From: Polyangiaceae bacterium
GTDB taxonomy: Bacteria; Myxococcota_A; Polyangia; Polyangiales; Polyangiaceae
Reading direction: 5' to 3'
Assembly: GCA_009780955.1 (NCBI GenBank)
Contig: WQZB01000003.1
Location: 1-64,000 of the forward strand
DNA: 64,000 bases
Notes under the pieces: generated by a model
Told to the model about the DNA's origin: nothing
Databases searched by the model: none
What the model saw: only the letters and a program-made list of their open reading frames with translations
Position numbers and translations under genes: made by a program
Part shown: piece by piece, positions 8,107-15,337 of the stretch
Layout: every line of letters begins with the position of its first letter
Position numbering within the stretch: the first letter of the stretch is position 1

Positions 8107-8943
8107 CTACCACTTTGTCGAATTCGTTGCTTTGGCAAGTTGCGCTTTAAGCTCCGCAACGAGCGCCAACGCTTCTTTTTCGGATTTTTGGGCGGCTTCC
8201 TTGGCTTTCCGCTCCGCCATTTTTTCGGCTCGCTCGATCGCATCAGATTCCAAGGAGACTTCGCCGCTGGTGGGCCACCATTGAAAACCGGCTTCATCGT
8301 TGGAAATACGCAATTTGCAGCCTTCGTCGACCGCAATGAAATACCCATTGAGCGTGGGCGAGTACACCGGGCCTTCCCCAGCATAAACTCGCCTGAACTG
8401 CCCGCGTTCATCGTGCCGCCATAGCTGCAAGAGATGCGCTCCGTGTTCGTCAGGAGTGGAGCCAGTGCGAAGGCGAGTGCGGCGAGGCCTGATAAGAGGA
8501 TCGAAAATGCACAACTCCGAAATTCCGGCACTCTCGCACTTTCTTGGCACAACCTCGTAATCTTTGCGCGAATTCGTTCTGCTCACCACTTCAATGGCCA
8601 ATATCGGTACCGTGTACCCCGGTTCCCACGTGTGTATGCTGGACTCCTTATGCGAGCTGTCCGGCAAGGCCGGACGAAACACGGATACATCCGGATCGAG
8701 GCCAACACTGGGCCAATCTTTCATCCAGCGAATGCCTATGTTGTGTTCCACCTGGGTACAGGGCTGCGAGCGCGCCCACCAGGCGAGAATGGCTTCTATC
8801 AGGTTGATGGCTTTGGCGTGATCGGGAGACTCCGGCATGGTTTCCTCGGACAGCTCCCAATCTCGCCAATCACGCGGCAGCTTATAATCACGATGATGAT
8901 GCAACTCGCGCGCGCCATGATGCATGATTGAGGAGTTTAGCAT
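8107..8943 (-). CDS. Uma2-family (DUF820) putative PD-(D/E)XK nuclease
   Basis: The central part matches the Uma2 fold: a WELSEETMPESPDHA segment, then LDPDVSVF with the active-site Asp, then AIEVVSRTNSRKDYE with the Glu and downstream Lys of the restriction-endonuclease-like core. The C-terminal 60 residues are a charged Ala/Lys/Glu helix likely to form a coiled coil. The family is widespread and expanded in cyanobacteria and myxobacteria; its biological role is unsettled. The start at 8943 is preferred over 9030 because the longer version enters the palindromic repeat region; the ATG at 8925 is also possible. Confidence 0.75.
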   Translation of the reverse strand: MLNSSIMHHGARELHHHRDYKLPRDWRDWELSEETMPESPDHAKAINLIEAILAWWARSQPCTQVEHNIGIRWMKDWPSVGLDPDVSVFRPALPDSSHKESSIHTWEPGYTVPILAIEVVSRTNSRKDYEVVPRKCESAGISELCIFDPLIRPRRTRLRTGSTPDEHGAHLLQLWRHDERGQFRRVYAGEGPVYSPTLNGYFIAVDEGCKLRISNDEAGFQWWPTSGEVSLESDAIERAEKMAERKAKEAAQKSEKEALALVAELKAQLAKATNSTKW

Positions 8944-9025
8944 GTGTTTGCCTATGCCCTGAGCACATCGCACGCCAATTGCCACATGCCATAATTTGCT
9001 GAAAAAATGGTGGAATGCGCGGTGT

Positions 9026-9069
9026 CCCACCTGTCGCGGACAAAATTTTGGGTGTCCGCGACAGATGGG
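9026..9069. repeat. REP-like hairpin
   Basis: CTGTCGCGGACA (9031-9042) and its exact reverse complement TGTCCGCGACAG (9053-9064) flank a 10-base loop. CCCA (9026-9029) and TGGG (9066-9069) extend the stem across one mismatch. No U-tract follows on either strand, so it is more like a repetitive extragenic palindrome than an intrinsic terminator. Confidence 0.6.
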
Positions 9070-9106
9070 GGCGAGGCAGGCACGAGGCCGCCCCTACCAA
9101 TGCTTC

Positions 9107-9390
9107 TCAAAACTCGTGCATGTCTTCCGCGATGCCCGGGTCCGATGCTGGAAGAATCCAAGTCACGTCTTGGAACGTGTTCGAATCCTTATCAGCGCCG
9201 GCGCCAGGCGTGCCAGCTTTCGGTCTGGCAGCGTTGATAAAATTGGGAATGCCACCCGTGTAAGCAACGCCAATGCTTGGGCCACCCGCACCACTTCCGG
9301 CGATGCCTGGTCGGCCTCCGCGCCCACCAGGATACGTACGGCCCGCAATCCCCGGGGCTAAATCACCCGCAGCACCGCCGGCCGCGGACA
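9107..9390 (-). pseudogene. Fragment of a Gly-rich surface-protein C-terminus
   Basis: The minus-strand reading contains a Gly/Ala-rich run followed by GGPSIGVAYTGG and a short tail with AGTPGAGADKDSNTF. This resembles the glycine-rich C-terminal modules of large secreted proteins in Polyangia. No corresponding upstream body is present; the 5' side runs into a palindromic repeat at 9394-9463. I read it as a gene remnant between the beta-propeller lipoprotein and the Uma2 gene. A spurious reading frame in GC-rich DNA remains possible. Confidence 0.3.
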
Positions 9391-9393
9391 CCG

Positions 9394-9463
9394 TAGGGGC
9401 GCGATTCATCGCGCCCTCGGGATTGGCCAACCGCGGTTGGGCGCCATGAATGGCGCCCCTACG
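9394..9463. repeat. Double palindromic repeat (GTAGGGGCGC family)
   Basis: Two head-to-head palindromes. The left is GTAGGGGCGCGATTCATCGC with its closing GCCC; the right is GGGCGCCATGAATGGCGCCC followed by CTAC. The outer GTAGGGGCGC and GCGCCCCTAC are themselves inverted, and the 20-base core TTGGCCAACCGCGGTTGGGC is nearly palindromic. Similar 'GTAGGGGCG' palindromes are common dispersed repeats in several phyla. It abuts the stop codon of the gene at 9466-10512 and may protect its 3' end. Confidence 0.6.
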
Positions 9464-9465
9464 AA

Positions 9466-10512
9466 TCAAGGCAAATTGAACGCTCTTACCTCATTGCCCG
9501 TGAAAATAGGAATGAGCACGCGATTTCGCTTCGTGTCAAAGCCAATGTCGGCAGGCGATTTGACATTCTCGATAATTACTTTGAACTCAGAACCTGGCGT
9601 GCCGCGATAAAGTGCGGCGGCGTCCCAGCTCGAGATCACGAGATCGCCGTTCGGCGCCAGAATGATGCCATCGAGCGACGCCTTTGGAAGCTTTTGCGCG
9701 TCGGCCTTTTTGCCCTGATCGTCGATCGAATACAGATCACCACCGAATGTGACGACCCAAGTTTTGCGGCCTTGACGTAAAACGCCATTTGGCGCGGCCA
9801 AGTCTGTGCTTTTCGCAATGGTTGTAAGCTTCTTGTTCTTGTCGACAAGGTAAATGGCGTCGGTTCCTGTTGATTCGAAACCTTTTGCGCCGGCTTTCTT
9901 GCCAGAATCGGAAACGATAACGCCGTTGTCGGTTGCCGTAATATCGTTGAGGAACGTTGCGCCCGGCACCTTCACCTCGCCAGCGGGCGCGCCTGTTTTG
10001 CGATCGAAAATGCGCACGGTATCGATGTCGGCAACGTAAAGCTTGTCACCAAAGAAAGCGGAGCCCTTCGGCGCGTTGAGTGTGACCTTATTTTTTCCGC
10101 CTTCAATCCACTTCAGTGTTTCGACCGTGCCATCGGGCGTAAGGCGCGAGATGAACCCGTTGTTGTCGCGATCCGTTGGGCCGCCGTTGACGTTCGACAC
10201 GAGGTACAGATCCTTCGCATCGTCGTAAAGAACCGACTCCGGTGTCATGAGCCCCACGTTTTTCCATGTGGCCACCGGTTCTTGCGCTGCGCTTGCATCG
10301 GGCGCGGCAGGCGCAGGCGGAACCACGGGCGCTGTTGACAGATTCGGCGCTGGTGCGGTCGATTCACCGACCGCTGGTTGCGGCTCGGACGTAGCCGAGG
10401 CAGCGGGTGTCGACGAATCCGTTTTCGCGCACCCAGCCAAGCCAGCGAACATGGCAAACATCGAGGTCGCAACAGCAGCAACGGCGCCAACGGGAAAAGT
10501 GGGACGAGTCAT
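9466..10512 (-). CDS. Beta-propeller lipoprotein (SMP-30/NHL-like)
   Basis: A 348-residue exported protein. The signal peptide ends in the lipobox LAGCAK; a Pro/Ala/Thr-rich linker spans roughly residues 35-80. The remainder is a repeated beta-propeller: PESVLYDDAKDLYLVSNVN, GSAFFGDKLYVADIDTVRIF, NGVIVSDSG and NGDLVISSWD mark successive blades, resembling SMP-30/gluconolactonase-like repeats. The start at 10512 has GGAGG seven bases upstream; an earlier start at 10533 lacks one. Substrate is unknown. Outer-membrane or periplasmic location is predicted from the lipobox. Confidence 0.8.
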   Translation of the reverse strand: MTRPTFPVGAVAAVATSMFAMFAGLAGCAKTDSSTPAASATSEPQPAVGESTAPAPNLSTAPVVPPAPAAPDASAAQEPVATWKNVGLMTPESVLYDDAKDLYLVSNVNGGPTDRDNNGFISRLTPDGTVETLKWIEGGKNKVTLNAPKGSAFFGDKLYVADIDTVRIFDRKTGAPAGEVKVPGATFLNDITATDNGVIVSDSGKKAGAKGFESTGTDAIYLVDKNKKLTTIAKSTDLAAPNGVLRQGRKTWVVTFGGDLYSIDDQGKKADAQKLPKASLDGIILAPNGDLVISSWDAAALYRGTPGSEFKVIIENVKSPADIGFDTKRNRVLIPIFTGNEVRAFNLP

Positions 10513-10623
10513 CAGAGGCCTCCAGACGGTCATTCGGGTGAAAGGGCTTCCCTACACCCAAATGCATGTGATCTGCAATAACCTCGGCCCTGACATTTCT
10601 GCAATGCCGCAACGCAATCGTAT

Positions 10624-10658
10624 CGGAAGCCTCCGACATTCGAAATCGGAGGCTTCCG
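10624..10658. repeat. 13-bp hairpin between two lipoprotein genes
   Basis: CGGAAGCCTCCGA (10624-10636) pairs perfectly with TCGGAGGCTTCCG (10646-10658) around a nine-base loop. It lies 49 bases beyond the stop of the lipoprotein gene at 10707-11633 and upstream of the beta-propeller gene. There is no T-run, so it is either a stabiliser of the upstream transcript or a repeat element. Confidence 0.5.
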
Positions 10659-10706
10659 TACTGGCACATACGTGCGCTACGCAATGAGCGCCAGTTATCG
10701 TGCCCT

Positions 10707-11633
10707 TTATTCTTGGGGCAGCGGCGCTATCGCGGCGGTGTCGTTGTACGTCGTCTTGACGCTAACATCGACTTTGTTGTCACCGGCCGGTGCCCGCGTC
10801 GCGGTCGTTGACGTTGCTATGAAAGTGACAGCATCACCCGCGCCGAGATCTGTGAGTTGGGCCTTTGGAATGATTCCGCTTCCGTCAATGGAATTGAACA
10901 CGCAGGACACCGTCGTTGTGGTTCCCCCGGATGTGTTCAACAACATGACCTGAATCTGTTCCGAGGCAGCCCCGTTGTCCCACGTTAGCGTGTAGTCGGC
11001 ACCTTGCGCCATGGTGGTCAAGTCAGACGTGAAGGTCGGCATATGAGGCGCATTGAGGTTTGCGGTGAACGCGGGGACCGTGTCTCCTCCCGCTGCTGCC
11101 ACCACCGACACATCGTCGCCACCGGTAATCCAGTTATTTTCGGCGTCTAAACTTCTGGAATACGAATTCGACGCATCGTCCCACGAGAGCGTTCCAGAAT
11201 TATCTCCGATGTTGATGGTGATGTCTCCGGCGCTGACCTGCGCGGGCAGCGGCCCTGTGTTCCCTGTACCATCCGGCGCTTCATCTGTCTTGCAGCCAAG
11301 CGGCAGGTTACCAGTGGACGGACCAGCTACCGGATCGGCGTAGAACGTGATCGAGGCGTTAGTCATGCCCGTTTCGGTCGCCTTCGTGGTCGAGCCCGTG
11401 ATCATAACCGTGCCGATCGAGTCTGCGGTGGCCTCTTGCCCTCCCGAATCCGTCGTCTCTGACGGGTTACCCGAATCGGTCTCTGGGTTACCACCCGCAT
11501 CCTGCTGAGTGTTGCTCCCGTTGTTGTTCGAGGAGTTATCGTCGTCGCTACTGCACGCGACGAATGCGATGGTACCGCCTGCGATAAGCAGCATAGTTGC
11601 GAGGGAAGCGAGTGTTGTCTGTCGAAAGTTCAT
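10707..11633 (-). CDS. Secreted lipoprotein, paralogue of the one at 7005-7877
   Basis: A 308-residue lipoprotein with signal peptide MNFRQTTLASLATMLL... and lipobox FVACSS, nearly identical to that of its paralogue 3 kb away. A longer Asn/Asp/Ser/Thr-rich linker (about residues 25-65) follows. The mature domain shares segments such as SAGDITINIGDNSGTLSWDD, APHMPTFTSDLT and DYTLTWDNGAASEQI with its partner. AAGAGG precedes the chosen ATG at 11633. Divergence is higher in the linker than in the signal peptide, suggesting an old duplication with constraint on export. Function unknown; the beta-sandwich-like pattern suggests a surface structural or binding protein. Confidence 0.75.
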   Translation of the reverse strand: MNFRQTTLASLATMLLIAGGTIAFVACSSDDDNSSNNNGSNTQQDAGGNPETDSGNPSETTDSGGQEATADSIGTVMITGSTTKATETGMTNASITFYADPVAGPSTGNLPLGCKTDEAPDGTGNTGPLPAQVSAGDITINIGDNSGTLSWDDASNSYSRSLDAENNWITGGDDVSVVAAAGGDTVPAFTANLNAPHMPTFTSDLTTMAQGADYTLTWDNGAASEQIQVMLLNTSGGTTTTVSCVFNSIDGSGIIPKAQLTDLGAGDAVTFIATSTTATRAPAGDNKVDVSVKTTYNDTAAIAPLPQE

Positions 11634-11734
11634 GAGACCTCTTTTTTCCATTTGCGTAAAACTTCCGCAACGGTTTGCGCAGCTATACCATCAGAGCCGG
11701 CAGCATCAACATACTCGTCGAATGCACAGCGCGC

Positions 11735-12517
11735 TCATCGCTGCTTGTGGCCGATGACCCAATAGCTCAATCCCGGAACGACAAGCCCAACACGCGACGC
11801 CGCGCGTGACAAAGCATTGTCGATGCGAAACGCGCCGTCGACAACAGTAGTTACCGCTGCGGCATTGGACCACGCTGTGCTCGATGATTCGAGCGGCGGC
11901 AAAGGCCGGTGGACAAGACTTGCAGCATGTTCGCCAAGCACCGCGATCGCGCGGGGCACAAGCAGACTGTGAAAAAGGCCCCCGCGCTTGTCGATATGAA
12001 TGCCGGCGGCTTCGATCACTCTGTCGCAGATTTTGGGTTTATAGCGACGATGGTGCAAAAGCCGCGTGTCGTGTCGGCTGAAAAGCGATTGCCACGCAGG
12101 CACGCTAACAAGGAGTAGTCCGCCAGGTTCGAGGCAATTTTCAACCACGTTGCGCACGAAGCCGATGTCGTCTTCCACGTGCTCGATGACGTCGAGCATG
12201 ATGGCCGCGCCGAATACTTTTTTTGGCATCTCGCGCGTGAAACTCAAACGCGGATATTGGTGGCCGAGCTCGGTTATCGTTTCATCACGATAGTTCGCAT
12301 CCCAGCACGTGACGCCCCGAACGCGACCGCCAAACCCGGCCAGCAAGTGCGCCGCAAAGTAGGCGTCGCCTGCACCGCAATCGAGAACCGATACCGGATC
12401 GTACGAATCGCGCGATCCGCGTTCATGAAGCGCTCGATCAAAAATCGAGCGGAAGAACGCCGCGCGGCTTTTTTCCCAGGGATGGCGAGGTCCAGAATTC
12501 TTTTCGATCAGATCCAT
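11735..12517 (-). CDS. Class I SAM-dependent methyltransferase
   Basis: A 260-residue cytoplasmic methyltransferase. The SAM-binding motif I appears as VLDCGAGDAYF (about residues 44-54); the acidic residue of motif II is in VTCWDANY, and motif IV is AAIMLDVIEHVEDD. GLLLVSVPAW matches the post-motif strand. The pattern 'DVIEHVEDD...LEPGG' is typical of Methyltransf_11/23 enzymes that modify lipids, quinones or sugars. It is divergently arranged with the GT2 gene at 12784, with a large hairpin array between. By context it may act on a lipid-linked or glycan substrate; this is inference. Confidence 0.8.
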   Translation of the reverse strand: MDLIEKNSGPRHPWEKSRAAFFRSIFDRALHERGSRDSYDPVSVLDCGAGDAYFAAHLLAGFGGRVRGVTCWDANYRDETITELGHQYPRLSFTREMPKKVFGAAIMLDVIEHVEDDIGFVRNVVENCLEPGGLLLVSVPAWQSLFSRHDTRLLHHRRYKPKICDRVIEAAGIHIDKRGGLFHSLLVPRAIAVLGEHAASLVHRPLPPLESSSTAWSNAAAVTTVVDGAFRIDNALSRAASRVGLVVPGLSYWVIGHKQR

Positions 12518-12536
12518 GGAATTGGCGATTCGTGAT

Positions 12537-12557
12537 GCTTTCCAATCGAAAGCGGTC
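12537..12557. repeat. Minimal copy of the ACCGCTTTC palindromic element
   Basis: GCTTTC and GAAAGC are separated by only CAATC-type bases, and GCGGTC completes the 3' end. This is the terminal palindrome of the dispersed element found in full at 26462, 52627 and 54659, with the interior missing. It lies just upstream of the methyltransferase start. Confidence 0.5.
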
Positions 12558-12581
12558 TTCGTGTTGGCCCCATAACATGCG

Positions 12582-12734
12582 TGCTAACATTACTGCCGGG
12601 ACTTCGTCCCGCGCTACGCGTTTCCGCTTCGCGGAAAGCAGTCATGTTAGACTTGTCTTCAAGGGGGCGCGGCGCCCCCTCTTGCCCGCAAAGCGGGCAA
12701 TTCACCCCTCCGCGAAGTCGCTCCCGCGACTTCG
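12582..12734. repeat. Array of consecutive hairpins
   Basis: Five short perfect or near-perfect hairpins follow one another: GGGAC/GTCCC (12598-12610), TTTCCGC/GCGGAAA (12621-12637), AGGGGGCGC/GCGCCCCCT (12662-12680), TTGCCCGC/GCGGGCAA (12682-12700) and CGAAGTCGC/GCGACTTCG (12713-12734). An outer pair CTAACAT (12584-12590)/ATGTTAG (12644-12650) encloses the first two. A sixth hairpin at 12735-12772 ends the array. Loops are often TTC or AAA. No reading frame spans it. It resembles a mosaic of palindromic repeats (BIME-like) or a structured RNA. Confidence 0.6.
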
Positions 12735-12772
12735 TTAGCACTACTGCCGAGGAATCCCGGCAGTAGTGCTAA
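12735..12772. repeat. TTAGC-CTACTGCCG palindrome, copy 1
   Basis: TTAGCACTACTGCCG (12735-12749) and its exact reverse complement (12758-12772) form a 15-bp stem with an eight-base loop. A second member with the same core but GCG in place of GCA, changed on both arms, lies at 30800-30838. It ends 12 bases before the start codon of the GT2 gene. Confidence 0.7.
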
Positions 12773-12783
12773 AAGCAAGGGTA

Positions 12784-13536
12784 ATGCCTTTATGTGCGCT
12801 CGTCATTCCTTGTTACAACGAAGAACGCCGTCTCGATGTGGGCGAGGTGCTGCGGCTTTGCTCGAGCCCTGGGGTCCGCGTTTACCTCGTTGACGATGGC
12901 TCGCGTGACCGAACGCGCGCGCTCATCGAAAGCGTCGCGGCGCAGAGCAGCGGGCGCGCAGTCGCTCTCGCTCTGTCAAAAAACGGCGGCAAAGGCGAGG
13001 CTGTGCGTTTCGGCATGCGCGATGGAGTCGAGGCAGGGGCGGACTTCTGCGGCTACCTCGACGCCGACTTCGCCACGTCGGTCGACGAGATCCTCCGGCT
13101 CAAACAATTGGCCGAAGCAGGCACCGCCGACGTTGTCATGGGCTCACGAATTTCCATGGCTGGCACGGCCATTCGCCGCAAAGCCACACGTCATTACCTT
13201 GGTCGCGTCTTTTCTACGGCCGCGTCGACTGTACTTCGTGCCCCTTTTTACGACACACAATGCGGCGCAAAGCTTTTTCGCAACACGCCGATTTTTCGTG
13301 CGTCGATCGAGCAGCCATTCCGATCGCGGTGGATTTTCGACGTCGAGATCCTCGCTCGCTTGCTCGGCGGCTTCGGCGGCGTGCAGGGCGTTGCGTTCTC
13401 GAAGTTTCGCGAGGTGCCGCTGAATGCCTGGGTCGACGTTGTCGGCTCGCGCGTGCGCATGCGCGAGCTCACTACCGTTGGTCAAGAATTGCTTCGCATC
13501 GCGTGGGACCTGCATTGTCGGCGCAGAAATATGTAA
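12784..13536 (+). CDS. Family 2 glycosyltransferase (dolichyl/polyprenyl-P-glucose synthase-like)
   Basis: A 250-residue GT-A enzyme. The nucleotide-sugar region is ALVIPCYNEERRL (residues 5-17) and VYLVDDGSRDRT; the metal-binding DxD-like motif is LDADFATS (about residue 100). KNGGKGEAVRFGM and the later CGAKLFR are signatures shared with ALG5/DPM-type synthases that move a sugar from UDP/GDP onto a polyprenyl phosphate at the cytoplasmic membrane face. The start at 12784 has AAGGG just upstream; an earlier GTG lies inside a palindromic repeat. The next gene is a YfhO-like membrane protein 9 bases downstream, a common partnership for glycan tailoring. Confidence 0.85.
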   Translation: MPLCALVIPCYNEERRLDVGEVLRLCSSPGVRVYLVDDGSRDRTRALIESVAAQSSGRAVALALSKNGGKGEAVRFGMRDGVEAGADFCGYLDADFATSVDEILRLKQLAEAGTADVVMGSRISMAGTAIRRKATRHYLGRVFSTAASTVLRAPFYDTQCGAKLFRNTPIFRASIEQPFRSRWIFDVEILARLLGGFGGVQGVAFSKFREVPLNAWVDVVGSRVRMRELTTVGQELLRIAWDLHCRRRNM

Positions 13537-13545
13537 AATACAAAC

Positions 13546-15324
13546 ATGATTTCCTTTGCCCGCGAGCGCCCGCTTTCGCCGAGTTGGCTCCGGCTCGCAT
13601 GCATTTCAGCGCTTGGCCTCGTGCTCACCATGGCACTTTGGCCTGTTCTTTTTCGGCATTATCCGGGTTCGGGTGGGGGCGACGGCGTCTTTTTTTTTCG
13701 CATGATCGAGGCAGGCAAAGTGAGCCTGCTCCGATGGCACGAGCTGCCGCTCTGGAATCCCTACGAGTGCGGCGGCGTACCGTTGTGGGATAACCCGCAG
13801 TCCATCGCTGCGTCGCCACTCGTGCTCCTTCTTACGTCAGCAAGCACCGCAGCAACCATCGGGGCGTGGATCATCCTGCACGTTACCGCCGGTTTCGTGG
13901 GGCTTTGGCTCTTGTCTCGCAGCGAGCTCGGGTTGTCTCGCGGCGCAGCCTTCGTTGCCTCGTGTCTGTTTGCATTCGGGCTGCCAATCTCGAACCATCT
14001 TGGCGGCGGGCACACGGCCTTTGCCGGCTTTGTCTACTCGCCTCTCGCCCTGCTTTTCTGGCGCCGCGCCGAAGTCGATGTGCGCTACGCCGTGGGTCTC
14101 GGCCTGCTCGTTGCGCTCATGTTTTACGAAGGCGGCGTGTACGCGCCGGCACTCATCGCACTGATGCTCGCGGCCGAAACACTAACGCGTTTGTCGTCCG
14201 TCCGGCGCGCGCTGCATGTGTTTCGCGCTGGGGTCGTCGTCGTCGTCGTGGCGGGGTGCGTAGCCGCCGCGCGCCTCCTGCCGGTGATCGATCAAATTGC
14301 ACATTACAAGCGCCAGCTCGATGCGGAAACGGATTTCGTCGACTGGCAGATGCTCAAAGACATGTACCTCGACAGGTGGCACGCGTTGCATACGCCGCCC
14401 CATGCTTACGTGTGGGGCGAGTACGTCGCGTACATTGGCGTCATCGTGCTGGTGTTCGCCATGGCGGGCCTGCTCCTATCCATCACCAGGGAAACATGGT
14501 TTTTCGTGACCGCGCTCATTGTGTTCGCGCTCATGCTCGGCAACTTCGCACACCTGGCGCCGTGGACACTTCTGCGCACGTACGTGCCGCCGTTTCCGTC
14601 GCTGCGCGTGCCTTCGCGCTTCCGGCTTCTTTTCGTGATGTTCATCGCAGGCTATGCGGGCATCGCCGTGGACAGGCTGCCAATTTTCTTGGTGCGTATC
14701 TTTGGCTCGAGGCCACTCACCCGCGCCGCGGGCGTCGCCATTGCCTGCGTTGCGCTCTTTGGCGCCGGTGATGTGGCAAGCCATGCGGTCGACGTAATCA
14801 ACACCCAGTGGGATGGCCCGCTGCCCGGAGCCGTCACGCCGTCGGCGCAGTTGTTTCTCGGCGGCCCTGGCATCGCGCAATTCATTGACCAACCGCGCCA
14901 GAACCGCGGCCGGCTCGAGTGCTGGGAAGAATGGGCCCCGCATGCGGGCGCCCCCCTCTGGACCGGAAACGTGCCGCAAGCGCGCTCGGAAGGTGACAAA
15001 GCCCATATCGAGAACGTGTCACGCACGCAGAACTCTTTCACCATTGAGGTTCGTGCCGACGAACCTACAACGATTCTTTTGAACACGTCGTTTGCGCGCG
15101 GCTGGCGCACGAGCGTAGGCCGTACAAGAGCGCAAAACCACGAACTTGTCGTCGATGTTCCTGCCGGGCATCATACCGTGCGCGTTTGGTACTGGCCCGT
15201 CGGGCTCACCGCGGGCTTTTGGGTGACGGGGGTTAGCCTCGCTTTGTCGCTCATCGCGCTTATCGCACTCGCGCGTTTACCGCAGGGCCCAACGCAGGTA
15301 TCGCGGCGCGTAGCAGACTGGTAA
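13546..15324 (+). CDS. YfhO-family integral membrane protein
   Basis: A 592-residue polytopic protein with roughly twelve hydrophobic segments, then a soluble beta-rich domain (about residues 450-545, including TTILLNTSFARGWRTSVG and PAGHHTVRVWYWP), and a last membrane helix. This order matches YfhO-like proteins, GT-C-type enzymes thought to use polyprenyl-phosphate sugars made by the partner GT2. In the N-terminal loop, acidic residues (GGGDGVFFFR) and the WNPYECGG segment are where GT-C catalytic residues are expected. It lies directly downstream of the GT2 gene, supporting a two-gene glycosylation unit. Confidence 0.75.
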   Translation: MISFARERPLSPSWLRLACISALGLVLTMALWPVLFRHYPGSGGGDGVFFFRMIEAGKVSLLRWHELPLWNPYECGGVPLWDNPQSIAASPLVLLLTSASTAATIGAWIILHVTAGFVGLWLLSRSELGLSRGAAFVASCLFAFGLPISNHLGGGHTAFAGFVYSPLALLFWRRAEVDVRYAVGLGLLVALMFYEGGVYAPALIALMLAAETLTRLSSVRRALHVFRAGVVVVVVAGCVAAARLLPVIDQIAHYKRQLDAETDFVDWQMLKDMYLDRWHALHTPPHAYVWGEYVAYIGVIVLVFAMAGLLLSITRETWFFVTALIVFALMLGNFAHLAPWTLLRTYVPPFPSLRVPSRFRLLFVMFIAGYAGIAVDRLPIFLVRIFGSRPLTRAAGVAIACVALFGAGDVASHAVDVINTQWDGPLPGAVTPSAQLFLGGPGIAQFIDQPRQNRGRLECWEEWAPHAGAPLWTGNVPQARSEGDKAHIENVSRTQNSFTIEVRADEPTTILLNTSFARGWRTSVGRTRAQNHELVVDVPAGHHTVRVWYWPVGLTAGFWVTGVSLALSLIALIALARLPQGPTQVSRRVADW

Positions 15325-15337
15325 ACATGCTCTAACG

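Noticed and set aside
12735-12772. Intrinsic terminator
   Set aside because: The stem is strong but no T-run follows on either strand, and the same palindrome recurs at 30800, fitting a repeat family better.
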